Assembly: GCA_947477655.1 (NCBI GenBank)
Contig: CANJTS010000005.1
Coordinates: forward strand, 197,324-261,323
Length of the DNA stretch: 64,000 nucleotides
Direction of reading: 5' to 3'
DNA from: CAILUG01 sp903844415
GTDB lineage: Bacteria > Pseudomonadota > Gammaproteobacteria > Pseudomonadales > Pseudohongiellaceae
Position numbers and translations under genes: made by a program. This document shows, in pieces, positions 45,657 to 54,003 of this stretch. The notes under the pieces were generated by a model. That model saw nothing but the letters and a program-made list of their open reading frames with translations. It was not told the DNA's origin and did no database searches. The first letter of the stretch is position 1, and each line of letters begins with the position of its first letter.

Positions 45657-47774
45657 TTAATTGCCAGCTGAATCGGGCAATTTAAATACATACAAAGCAT
45701 TACCATGATTCGGATAACGAATCTGCGGCGTCAAAATTGACGGCACGATGCGCGGACTGCCGCCCCCCAACCCGGTAGACACTGCAATATATTGTTCTCC
45801 TGCCACACTAAAACTGACGGGATAACCCTGCACTGAAGTGCCCAGGCGGGTTTGCCACAGGATAGCGCCGTTGCGTACATCCATGGCGCGAAACATCCGA
45901 TCCATGTCACCCACAAATAGCAAGTTGCCTGCCGTAGTCAACACGCTGGTCAGAAAGGATGCAGGTTGCTCAAATGACCATACTTCTTCCAATGTACGAA
46001 CATCGAAGGCACCGAGCTTGCCAATCAAATTTTCTTTGCCTGGCATGGCAGACCAACGTCGATTGGCCGCAGCACCACCGCCGCCATCGACCATCTCCAC
46101 CGTTTGAGCGCGCATTTCGACACAGCTTTGACTAAGAGGAATCACAATCACACCTGCGCCAGGGTGATAACTCATCGACTGCCAGTTATGACCGCCAGCA
46201 GTGGACGGACAGCCCTGCAACCATTCGCCAATACGTTGTTCGGCAATGTCGTTACGGTAGGTGGGTTTGCCGGTTTCTTTATCGAAACCAGTAAAAACAT
46301 TTTGGAAAATAGTTTCCTTGTGACCAAGATACTGGCCAGTGGTGCGGTTGAGCTTCCATAAAATACCGTGTTTTCCGCTGGAAAAGACAAGTTTCTCGCC
46401 GTCCACATCAATCAGCATTCGCTCGAAAACTTCATCCATGTCGAAGGCTTCGCCGGGCACATGCTGGTAGTACCAGCGTAACTCACCTGTATCGGCATCA
46501 AGAGCAAGCGTTGAATTTGAATACAATGCTGCATCAAACACCGTAAGACCACGACTGACAGGCATCCATGGTTTTGGCTGGGAAACACCTATAAAAACAG
46601 TGTTGGTTTCTACGTCAAAACTCGGGGTTATCCAGGTATCGGTGCCAGAACGCAGCAAATTATCCAATGTGCCCCAAGTGTCACCACCCGGTGTGCCTGC
46701 ACTTGCCACTGTTTCAAATTTCCACAAAAATGAACCATCGTTGGCATCATAAGCACTGACAAAACATTTCTGCTGCCGGTAAGCGGTACACGAAGTCAGG
46801 CCAGTAAATATTTTGCCATTACCTACTATAGGCCCGCTTGAATTGCTGAAATCATCACCAATAAGTGTGTCCCACATCAACTCACCCGTTACGGCATTAA
46901 GGGCAACGATATGGCCAGCCGGTGTATTGACGATGAGTTTATCGTCGTAAATGGCAGTACCACGCATTGCACCTAGCCGCCCACCGAGGCTTTGTTCCCA
47001 GATCAGCTCGCCGGTGTCTGCTGTCAGTGCTTGCACTTTATTGCCCGGATTAAAGATGAACATGATGCCGTTGTAGACCAGTGGCGACAATTGATTGGTG
47101 GCCTCGCCACCCAATGACCACACCCACGCCAACTGCATACCTTTGACATTGTCGGTGGTGATTTCATCGAGTGGGCTATAGCTGTGGGCTTGATGATTAC
47201 CCCGGATCATCATCCAGTTGGCGGGATCAGGATTGTTAAGCATGGCATCGGTAACCGGCACGAAATCGGGTACAGAACCCGCTACCGTTACTCCAGTTGG
47301 ACCTTCAGCAGCAGGGGGCACTGGAGGCCCCGCCGCAGGCGTATCCACAACTGCGGCAGTAATGCTGTTGATTTGCTGCAAAGAAGTAGCGGTTAAGGCA
47401 ACCGTACCTGTCACTCCCCCATTGCTAGACAAAATATAAGCCAGAAGATTGACATAGGTTTCCTCGGACAAGCCACCCGGTTTGGTGGGTGGCATGGCGG
47501 TGCGCATAGAATCCAATAATGAGGCAACAGTTTGCTCACTCCAACTGCTCATAAAACGCGGCCCACGCAAGGGCGCAATCGGTCCAGCGCCAGTCAAATC
47601 GGGTTGATGACATCCTATTGAACAATTGAGTTGATAGGCTGTCTGGCCTGCGGCTACCTGAGCTTCGGTAAAAGCTGGCGTAACACTTTGGACTGCTGGT
47701 TCAACATCTTGAGCGTACGTGAAACTAGTTAAAAATAGTGTTAAACATCCTGCTATAGCTGAATTATTTTTCAT
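45657..47774 (-). CDS. Cytochrome c-PQQ dehydrogenase fusion with a CX3CH haem site
   Basis: 705 residues with a signal peptide (SFTYAQ). An N-terminal cytochrome c domain (about 35-120) has its haem site as C51-S-I-G-C55-H56, three residues between the cysteines instead of two. A Met ligand may be in TAMPPTKPGG. The quinoprotein propeller follows (MMIRGNHQAHSYSPLDEITT, TNQLSPLVY). The active-site segment reads PGEAFDMDEV, giving Asp445 and Asp447, again the D-x-D of lanthanide enzymes. The vicinal Cys-Cys seen in the other dehydrogenase is missing. Substrate unknown. ggaga precedes the start. Confidence 0.88.
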   Translation of the reverse strand: MKNNSAIAGCLTLFLTSFTYAQDVEPAVQSVTPAFTEAQVAAGQTAYQLNCSIGCHQPDLTGAGPIAPLRGPRFMSSWSEQTVASLLDSMRTAMPPTKPGGLSEETYVNLLAYILSSNGGVTGTVALTATSLQQINSITAAVVDTPAAGPPVPPAAEGPTGVTVAGSVPDFVPVTDAMLNNPDPANWMMIRGNHQAHSYSPLDEITTDNVKGMQLAWVWSLGGEATNQLSPLVYNGIMFIFNPGNKVQALTADTGELIWEQSLGGRLGAMRGTAIYDDKLIVNTPAGHIVALNAVTGELMWDTLIGDDFSNSSGPIVGNGKIFTGLTSCTAYRQQKCFVSAYDANDGSFLWKFETVASAGTPGGDTWGTLDNLLRSGTDTWITPSFDVETNTVFIGVSQPKPWMPVSRGLTVFDAALYSNSTLALDADTGELRWYYQHVPGEAFDMDEVFERMLIDVDGEKLVFSSGKHGILWKLNRTTGQYLGHKETIFQNVFTGFDKETGKPTYRNDIAEQRIGEWLQGCPSTAGGHNWQSMSYHPGAGVIVIPLSQSCVEMRAQTVEMVDGGGGAAANRRWSAMPGKENLIGKLGAFDVRTLEEVWSFEQPASFLTSVLTTAGNLLFVGDMDRMFRAMDVRNGAILWQTRLGTSVQGYPVSFSVAGEQYIAVSTGLGGGSPRIVPSILTPQIRYPNHGNALYVFKLPDSAGN

Positions 47775-47886
47775 TATTATTCTCCGCGACCAATTGCTAT
47801 CAATAATTGTTGTTTACTCATAAAAAGAACTTGGGGAGGGTTATGAATCGGAATGAACTGTTTATGCAAGTCCTAGCCTATCCAAT

Positions 47887-48153
47887 TCATCCACTAGATG
47901 CACCAAAAACGGGTGTGGACCGTCCCTGTCTGCGCCAAGCAGCGGAAATATCCATGGCTGGCCCAAAACACCTTGCCATACAGTGTATGGTAAATTCTAT
48001 TCGTTTAATGTCGGTAGCACCCATCGCGATAAGTGCCGCTATATGCAATTTTTTGTAGTTGTTGATGATGGTTTGTGCATTGGTAGTGTTTGCACCTAGT
48101 GTTGATATAAACAACAACACTGTAACTGTGAATTTATTATTGTTGTGTTGCAT
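47887..48153 (-). pseudogene. Truncated secreted protein remnant
   Basis: 88 codons: a plausible signal peptide (LGANTTNAQ), then LHIAALIAMGATDIKRIEFT and FGPAMDISAAWRR before a premature stop. The mature part resembles the short N-terminal module (A-x-G-x-x-x-L-K-S-I) found before metallo-beta-lactamase-fold or related secreted hydrolases; the hydrolase domain is absent and no continuation is found in other frames. I treat it as a gene remnant. A short functional peptide is possible but less likely. Confidence 0.4.
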
Positions 48154-48225
48154 ATTAAGTCACTATTGGTTGGGCCAAATTTACCAATTGAAAGAATCGC
48201 AAACTATCTAAATTAATTACAATGA

Positions 48226-49128
48226 TCATTTGCTTGATGCTCTGATAACAAGAAAAACACCTGCCAGAATTATCCCAGCACCAATTAGTATGTGCGTAGT
48301 AATTGCTTCGTCTGCAATCAACCAGCCAAGCAAAATTGCTATGGCAGGGTTTACAAAAGCATAGGTCGACACACTGGCTGCACTGGCGTTTTGTAATAAC
48401 CACACGTAGGTCGAGATCGCAACCATGGAGCCAAACACCATCAAATAAAAGAAACTAACGATAGATACGCTCGACACTCCTGCGAGTTCAAATTTAAATG
48501 GTTCACCCAACACTACCGACACAATTAATAAACTTATGCCACCCCCAATCATCTGCACGGCTGCAGACATAAATATGGACGCGGGCTGGATTATCTTTTT
48601 GGAATAAATAGAACCGATTGCCCAGCACAAAGATGCCAGCACAACCATCAACGCGCCTGGCAAATGGATAGTACTACCTACCAACCGGGTAGGATCAATC
48701 AAAAATACAGTACCCACTATCCCCATGCATATACCCAGCAATGCCATGCGTGATGGAGCAGCTCCATTGGCCCAACGCCAATCCAGCATAATGAGCCACA
48801 AGGGTAATGTACTGACCAACAACGCAGCCAGGCCAGAATTTATATATTGCTCGGCCCACACCACCAAGCCATTGCCACCTAAAAACATAAAGGTACCAAT
48901 TACACTGAGATGTAACCATTGCTTACCGTCTGGATTCGCATTCCCGCGCAGACGCATAAAACAATACATCAAAAAACCAGCGCTATAAAATCGAGCTCCC
49001 GCCATTAGAAAAGGCGGCATGGTTTCGATGGCATAACGAATGGCGAGGTAGGTAGAACCCCAGATGAAATAAATCAGGAAAAATGCAAGCAGCAGTTGTC
49101 CGCGTGCAACAGTTTTAACATCAGACAT
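48226..49128 (-). CDS. EamA/DMT family exporter
   Basis: 300 residues with ten helices in two EamA repeats: FFLIYFIWGSTYLAIRYAIE and a second beginning near PGALMVVLASLCWAIGSIYS. The two half-repeats match RhaT/YedA-type drug/metabolite exporters. Inner membrane; substrate unknown, often amino acids or metabolites. The ATG at 49128 has no good ribosome site. Nearest gene ahead on this strand is the family-X gene at 49481, 352 bases away. Confidence 0.9.
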   Translation of the reverse strand: MSDVKTVARGQLLLAFFLIYFIWGSTYLAIRYAIETMPPFLMAGARFYSAGFLMYCFMRLRGNANPDGKQWLHLSVIGTFMFLGGNGLVVWAEQYINSGLAALLVSTLPLWLIMLDWRWANGAAPSRMALLGICMGIVGTVFLIDPTRLVGSTIHLPGALMVVLASLCWAIGSIYSKKIIQPASIFMSAAVQMIGGGISLLIVSVVLGEPFKFELAGVSSVSIVSFFYLMVFGSMVAISTYVWLLQNASAASVSTYAFVNPAIAILLGWLIADEAITTHILIGAGIILAGVFLVIRASSK

Positions 49129-49480
49129 GACAGTAGTTACTGACTAGAAAGTTACTGCATTATCCCTGAGCAATGTTTATTCAAGGAGAGAATTTCTGGA
49201 TAACCGCTGAATAACTTGTCATCTAGACCTGCTGCTAATGTAGATTTGGACTGCTGGTTTATAAGCAAGATCACTTGGGATGACTTAATTCGTGTCACAG
49301 CTCAGACTCGCAGAAAGCCTTGGCAATGAATTAAAAGGAACCCAAAGAAGTGTGTTTACGAGAATTTGAAACTGCCTTAGGTTGGTAACCTAAAACAGTT
49401 TCAGAGTGAATCTAGGAATTAAAATTACGGTACTTTCGTTACGGTACTTTCGTTACGGTACTTTCGTTACGGTACTTTCG
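49129..49480. other. Intergenic region with hairpin and minisatellite
   Basis: 352 bases; no gene. It holds a long imperfect hairpin (49368-49402) and four of the five copies of a 14-bp tandem repeat that begins inside the upstream gene. Confidence 0.7.
49368..49402. terminator. Imperfect 16-bp hairpin downstream of the 49-52 kb operon
   Basis: gaaactg..ttaggtt pairs with aacctaa..cagtttc (two mismatched bases in the middle, 3-base loop). It lies about 80 bases beyond the last stop codon and could end the transcript, but lacks a T run. Confidence 0.45.
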
Positions 49481-49494
49481 TTACGGTACTATCG
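49425..49494. repeat. 14-bp minisatellite (5 copies) spanning a stop codon
   Basis: The unit ttacggtactttcg occurs four times from 49425 to 49480; a fifth copy (one change, ttacggtactatcg) at 49481-49494 is the end of the family-X gene, including its TAA stop. So the array looks like a stepwise copy of the gene's last four codons and stop. Confidence 0.93.
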
Positions 49495-50284
49495 GGCTGG
49501 CTCGACTGACTGTAGAGCCTTCCTGACCCACCATCAGTTCGTGGGCGTAATTGGCTTGTTGACAGGAATATTCGAACAGCTCCTGACCGGGATTCCAACG
49601 CAGATTAAAGCCGCCTTCCCATTGCGCTGTGTAAGCACCGGGATCATCCACTGTGACACGGTACTGGATGCTGTTACCGTTCAAACGATCGAAACGCTCA
49701 ATGGTGTGTAACTGATCAGTATGGGGCAAACCACGACGATCCATCCAGAAATCTTCGTTAAAGCCTACGGTATCGACTACAAAAGTGTCCCCTTCCCACC
49801 ACCCTATAGAGTGCCCGTAATTGCTTGGCACCACTTCTGCGGGGTGAGCACGTCCATCCATGTAGATGGTGCGATAAGTATGCGGACCGCCTATGTCAAA
49901 GATAAACATTTTATCGAGTGCTTTTAATTCCACAAATTCCACGCCATAAGGTGTCAGGAATTGACGAGCAACGCCTGAAGCCTTGCAGCGGGCATGGGGT
50001 TCAAGTTCATGAATCTGCCGCGCATCGAAAAGGGATTTTGCCCACGGTTTCATGGGCATTGTTTCTGGGTTTGCAATCGGGTCATTAATGCTAAACACAG
50101 GAGTCCAGACTCCTTTATCCTGCGGCGTAGCACCACCAAGCAGTACACGACCATCCGGATTAAGCGGGGCTGGACCAGGAGGTGGCGCATTGGCACCTGG
50201 GGGCTGAGCTAGGGCAGCATGCTGCACCAAACCAGCCATAAGTACCGCCGTTGCAACTGCACAGGCAAGAGGGAGTAAACGCAT
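49481..50284 (-). CDS. Secreted family-X protein
   Basis: The ATG at 50284 is 1 base after the stop of the DUF6152 gene, so translation is probably coupled; the longer frame to 50344 would lie inside that gene. 267 residues: signal peptide (QHAALAQ), PWAKSLFDARQIHELEPHAR, CKASGVARQFLTPYG, IYMDGRAHPAE, YGHSIGWWEGDTFVVDTVGF, LPHTDQLHTIERF, VDDPGAYTAQW and a final C-Q-Q. Last gene of a minus-strand run of four. Its stop codon lies in a 14-bp tandem array. Function unknown. Confidence 0.9.
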   Translation of the reverse strand: MRLLPLACAVATAVLMAGLVQHAALAQPPGANAPPPGPAPLNPDGRVLLGGATPQDKGVWTPVFSINDPIANPETMPMKPWAKSLFDARQIHELEPHARCKASGVARQFLTPYGVEFVELKALDKMFIFDIGGPHTYRTIYMDGRAHPAEVVPSNYGHSIGWWEGDTFVVDTVGFNEDFWMDRRGLPHTDQLHTIERFDRLNGNSIQYRVTVDDPGAYTAQWEGGFNLRWNPGQELFEYSCQQANYAHELMVGQEGSTVSRASPIVP

Positions 50285-50285
50285 A

Positions 50286-50705
50286 TCAGTTGTTGCCTTG
50301 ATTTTGGCTTGAATCCGCATCCAGGGTAGCACCTGGACGACCACCAGTTTCAGTCATGGTGACGGTCCTGGCGTTGAGGCGTGAACTGCCATTACGGGCC
50401 AGGAAACCATCAACTGAAATTTCAGTGCCAATTTGCAAGGTGTCGCGACGCCAGCCGTTGCGCTGTAAACCATGGGGTGGGCCAAGTTCAGCACCCCAGT
50501 TGGACACTTCACCGGTCACTGCATCTTTGACGTTAACGTAAATCCAGACATGTGGGTTGGTCCATTCCACTTTGGTTACGATTCCCGTTACGGTTTTTGG
50601 TTTGTCGGAATCAAATTCAGCAGTGAATGAATGATGGGCTAATACGTTACCAGCCAACAGCAATAGTCCGGCAGCGACACTACGTTTAAAGATTTTGGTT
50701 TGCAT
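50286..50705 (-). CDS. DUF6152 periplasmic protein
   Basis: 139 residues from the ATG at 50705 (ggagag 6-11 bases before; the longer frame to 50744 is unlikely). Cleavage after VLA leaves His24-His25 first. Conserved words: VTKVEWTNPHVWIYV, NWGAELGPPHGLQRNGW and GTEISVDGF. The same His-His and P-H occur in all five copies in the window. It is translationally coupled to the family-X gene and follows the fusion gene by 39 bases. Confidence 0.92.
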   Translation of the reverse strand: MQTKIFKRSVAAGLLLLAGNVLAHHSFTAEFDSDKPKTVTGIVTKVEWTNPHVWIYVNVKDAVTGEVSNWGAELGPPHGLQRNGWRRDTLQIGTEISVDGFLARNGSSRLNARTVTMTETGGRPGATLDADSSQNQGNN

Positions 50706-50744
50706 GGTATCTCTCCAGTTGACTAACAATTTAACAAATAACAA

Positions 50745-51875
50745 TTATTGACGGTTGTTCTGACAAAAGTGAATCGGTAGATCTTCTCCACTTACCCATT
50801 GAAAATTCCAGCTTGCAGTCCAAGCTCGGGTATAGGCTCCAGCATCGTTGATGGTGACTTGATACTGCAACGTATCTGCATTTGTACGAGTAAAACGTTC
50901 TTCTAGTTCAAGCTGGTCGCTATGGGGCAAACCACCATTGGTAAACCAGAAGTCTTCATTAAAACCTTTGGTATTGAGTACTAGAGTTTTATCTTCCCAA
51001 TGTGCTAGCGAACGACCGTAATACAGGGGGTTATCATCGTCTCCCCCTACTAGGCCGGTTTGTTCCCTGCCATCCATATAGATGATTTTGTAATTATGGT
51101 TTCCGCTACCAATAAGCTCGAAAATTCGGGTGTTTTCTTTATCTTCCAATAATTGAAAGCCAAGATTGGACTGGAATTGACGTACACCACCCGGCGCTTT
51201 GCAGTTGATGAACATGGGATCATCCTGCAGTTTACGCTGCTGACGATTTTTGTAGAGACCCAGTGCCCAGGGTTGCAGCGGTGCAACTAAGGATGCATCG
51301 GCAAGATTAGTAAGGATGCCGTCATTATTCATGTCGACGTTCACACCATCTTCCACCAACACGGTTTCACTTGGAAATCCCCAATAGCCATCCGTACCGC
51401 CCGTGATGGAACCAAGGGCCACAGTGCCATCGGGCCAGGTTGGTGTTGGTCGTGGTGAAAGAGCAACGGCCGGTCGGCTTTCAGTCACGGTAAATACCTG
51501 GCGACCAGTGCCCATCTGGGTAACAGTTTCACCCCAAATTTGACGAGTGCCATTGCGTGCTTGTATGCCTTGTACTTGTAACTGGTCACCGGGTTGCACA
51601 GTGCTGTTAGACCAGCCATTCAAACGCAGGATAATTGGACTTTCCAGTTCAATTGCCCAGTTCTCTACAACACTTCCGGTGGTGACATTCATGAATACGT
51701 GAGTATGAGGATTGCGCCAATCTACTGCAGTAACAACACCAGTGAGGGTTGCAGCATTTGCCGTGTCAAACTTAGCTTCGATTGGATGATGAGCACTTAC
51801 GTTAGCAGCTGCCAAAACCAACAGCCACCCTGTAAAATGCATAAACTTATGATTCAGCACACCGAATTTTTTCAT
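50745..51875 (-). CDS. DUF6152/family-X fusion protein
   Basis: 376 residues: signal peptide with cleavage after VSA giving His29-His30, DUF6152 (VTAVDWRNPHTHVFM, NWAIELESPIILRLNGW) to about 130, then family X (YKNRQQRKLQDDPMFI, CKAPGGVRQF, IYMDGREQT, YGRSLAHWEDKTLVLNTKGF, LPHSDQLELEERF, INDAGAYTRAW, final CQNNRQ). It is the counterpart of the fusion at 40683. The ATG lies 3 bases after the stop of the small secreted gene upstream, so the unit is a tight operon. Confidence 0.92.
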   Translation of the reverse strand: MKKFGVLNHKFMHFTGWLLVLAAANVSAHHPIEAKFDTANAATLTGVVTAVDWRNPHTHVFMNVTTGSVVENWAIELESPIILRLNGWSNSTVQPGDQLQVQGIQARNGTRQIWGETVTQMGTGRQVFTVTESRPAVALSPRPTPTWPDGTVALGSITGGTDGYWGFPSETVLVEDGVNVDMNNDGILTNLADASLVAPLQPWALGLYKNRQQRKLQDDPMFINCKAPGGVRQFQSNLGFQLLEDKENTRIFELIGSGNHNYKIIYMDGREQTGLVGGDDDNPLYYGRSLAHWEDKTLVLNTKGFNEDFWFTNGGLPHSDQLELEERFTRTNADTLQYQVTINDAGAYTRAWTASWNFQWVSGEDLPIHFCQNNRQ

Positions 51876-51878
51876 GGT

Positions 51879-52265
51879 TTACTGCCTGACTATTTCAAAT
51901 TTACCCGTGTTGCTACCATTACTCCAAGTACCAACAATGGCGCGATTGGGTAATTCAAGACGTTCAAATTTTCCTGCAATTTTATAAGTACCTGCTTCGA
52001 TTGTAATTGACCAGTCATCTGGATTGAGGGTAGCCGAGCTCACGGCTAGGTTATCGGTACCCGGGTTGATCACACCGCTGATTTTTTCGCCATCCCAGTT
52101 AAGCACCAACAACACGTTGTCACCTAAGGCTGCGTTGCCCTCCCATACTCCGATCCAAGAACCTTTGACCGGATGGCCTTCTTGGGCAACTGCAGTCGAC
52201 ACTAAGGTCACAGAAAACGCTACCGCCAAAACCACACCTACTATTTTTTTAATCGCTTGTAACAT
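51879..52265 (-). CDS. Small secreted beta-rich protein, unknown function
   Basis: 128 residues with a signal peptide (STAVAQ). The mature part has a G-x-W-x-G-x-W word (GSWIGVWEG), short alternating beta strands and a final GTWSNGSNTGKFEIVRQ, suggesting a small lipocalin- or beta-barrel-like domain. I do not recognise a family. It is the first gene of a minus-strand run with DUF6152-X fusion, DUF6152 and X. gaggg stands upstream of the ATG. Confidence 0.7.
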   Translation of the reverse strand: MLQAIKKIVGVVLAVAFSVTLVSTAVAQEGHPVKGSWIGVWEGNAALGDNVLLVLNWDGEKISGVINPGTDNLAVSSATLNPDDWSITIEAGTYKIAGKFERLELPNRAIVGTWSNGSNTGKFEIVRQ

Positions 52266-52679
52266 GCTTGCACCCTCACCTAAGAATTATATCAAGCACA
52301 GCCTAGCACCAGCCTAGGTCTCATACAATCACCTCTCCAGCTTAAATATTGCATTAAATATGAAACTAGGGGCCTCCTATACACGACAATAATTACCGCA
52401 AATGTACTACGTGCTAAAACTGCCTAGAACTATGTAATGGCTCAACTAGAACCATGCTGGTCCTGATGACAGGAGTCATCTGAGGTTTTCCTCAATAATT
52501 AAAGTGACGACGGCAAGGTAGATATATTCATAAGTATTCCATATCTATCTGCGACTATATCCACTTTTATACAGAGCACTTTTGCAATTGAAAATAAATT
52601 AAGACATGTACCAAAGAGCACCTCGTCTTTACCTAGCCGATAGGATATCTTTCAATTTTTGACTGCTATGGATAGATCA
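52266..52679. other. Divergent intergenic region between two X/DUF6152 loci
   Basis: 414 bases, AT-rich, no gene seen. A small perfect hairpin tgagg-tttt-cctca lies at 52481-52494. It must hold the promoters of both loci. Confidence 0.5.
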
Positions 52680-53549
52680 ATGCATAAATTTATAGTTTCT
52701 TTTTTTATTCTGTTGAGCGCTCTCAACCCCTTGCTTGCTCAGGCGCAGTGGCCAGAATATCCAAGCTCGAATGTACCGCGCACTGCTGCTGGTGATCCAG
52801 ACTACGAGGCACCAATACCCAGGACAGCAGATGGAAAACCCGACTTTTCAGGACTTTGGGAATTATGGGGACGCTCAGCGCCAAACCGAATTTTTAGAGC
52901 GGCAAATCCTGTTCCAGAAGGCACCGATACCGCTGACGCCGTGCCAGTACGTGAGCCTGGTGTACCCCCTACAGCGACGTTTTTCGATCTGGGGTCTAAT
53001 ATCGACGGTGGCCTACCCTACCTGCCTTGGGCTAAAGAATTACGTGACCAGCGTGTTACAGATGGTATGAAAGACAACCCTGATGCTAATTGTTTACCAA
53101 TGGGGCTGATGCAACTACATATGCATCCACAGCCACGAAAAATTATTCAGCAACCTGAACTTATCGTAATGATATGGGAAGGCAATTCCGGATTGCGCCA
53201 GATTTTTATGGATGGAAGACCCTTACCTGATAACAACCCACAACCATGGTGGTATGGCTACTCTATAGGTCATTGGGAAGGAGACACCTTGGTAGTGGAA
53301 ACAACGGGGTTTCGTGATGATGTTTGGCTCGATGTGAATGGCAGCCCCCTGACTTCAAAAGGCAAACTTACCGAACGTTATACACGCGTCAATTATGGCC
53401 ACATGATTGTTGATGTCACCATTGAAGATGCAACTGCATATACCGAACCCTTCACAGTACGAATTGAACATGGGCTTATGCTCGATACCGACCTGATAGA
53501 ATTTATCTGTAATGAAAACGAACAATCCACAGAATATTTTGACCCATAA
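52680..53549 (+). CDS. Secreted family-X protein
   Basis: The ATG at 52680 follows gga by 8 bases; ATG 52668 and TTG 52659 are alternatives. 289 residues with signal peptide (LLAQAQ). After a Pro-rich start come DFSGLWELWGRSAP, NCLPMGLMQLHMHPQPRKII, IFMDGRPLPD, YGYSIGHWEGDTLVVETTGF, SKGKLTERYTR and DATAYTEPF. It is between the divergent member at 30529 and the rest: the PHTDQLH motif is replaced by SPLTSKGKL. A DUF6152 gene follows after 10 bases. Function unknown. Confidence 0.85.
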   Translation: MHKFIVSFFILLSALNPLLAQAQWPEYPSSNVPRTAAGDPDYEAPIPRTADGKPDFSGLWELWGRSAPNRIFRAANPVPEGTDTADAVPVREPGVPPTATFFDLGSNIDGGLPYLPWAKELRDQRVTDGMKDNPDANCLPMGLMQLHMHPQPRKIIQQPELIVMIWEGNSGLRQIFMDGRPLPDNNPQPWWYGYSIGHWEGDTLVVETTGFRDDVWLDVNGSPLTSKGKLTERYTRVNYGHMIVDVTIEDATAYTEPFTVRIEHGLMLDTDLIEFICNENEQSTEYFDP

Positions 53550-53559
53550 GGAGCAATGC

Positions 53560-53958
53560 ATGAAAAAAAGTATTTTGTACTACGCTGTTGCCGTGGTTGC
53601 TCTTGGCACTTTGCCGTTAGCGACATTTGCCCATCATGCTTTTACAGCAGAATATGATCGTAATCAGCCGATAGAAATTAAGGGCAAAATTTCCAAAGTG
53701 GAATGGATGAATCCGCACGCACGTATTTATGTGGATGTAATTGAAGCTGATGGCACTGTAGTGAATTGGAACCTGGAGATGGGCAGTCCGAATGGTCTAA
53801 TGCGTCAGGGTTGGCACCGCGATTCATTGGTACCAGGCGATGAAGTGACAGTTACTGGCTGGCGTGCACGCAATAACCCTCATGTGGGCAATATAGATGA
53901 TGTGATCTTGCCGGATGGCACCAAAGTCTTTGCAGACTCATCAGCCAACAATAATTAA
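53560..53958 (+). CDS. DUF6152 periplasmic protein
   Basis: 132 residues from ATG 53560, with aaggag 7-12 bases upstream. Cleavage after TFA gives His25-His26 at the N-terminus. Conserved words: ISKVEWMNPHARIYV, NWNLEMGSPNGLMRQGW, GDEVTVTGW. It follows the family-X gene by 10 bases; coupled expression is likely. It is convergent with the cytochrome genes at 54.0 kb. Confidence 0.92.
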   Translation: MKKSILYYAVAVVALGTLPLATFAHHAFTAEYDRNQPIEIKGKISKVEWMNPHARIYVDVIEADGTVVNWNLEMGSPNGLMRQGWHRDSLVPGDEVTVTGWRARNNPHVGNIDDVILPDGTKVFADSSANNN

Positions 53959-54003
53959 CTTGTAATTAACTGCAGGGCTTCCATTGGTAAAGCTGTTGAA
54001 ACT

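Noticed and set aside
49425..49494. CRISPR array
   Set aside because: The 14-bp units are contiguous without spacers and no cas genes are present.
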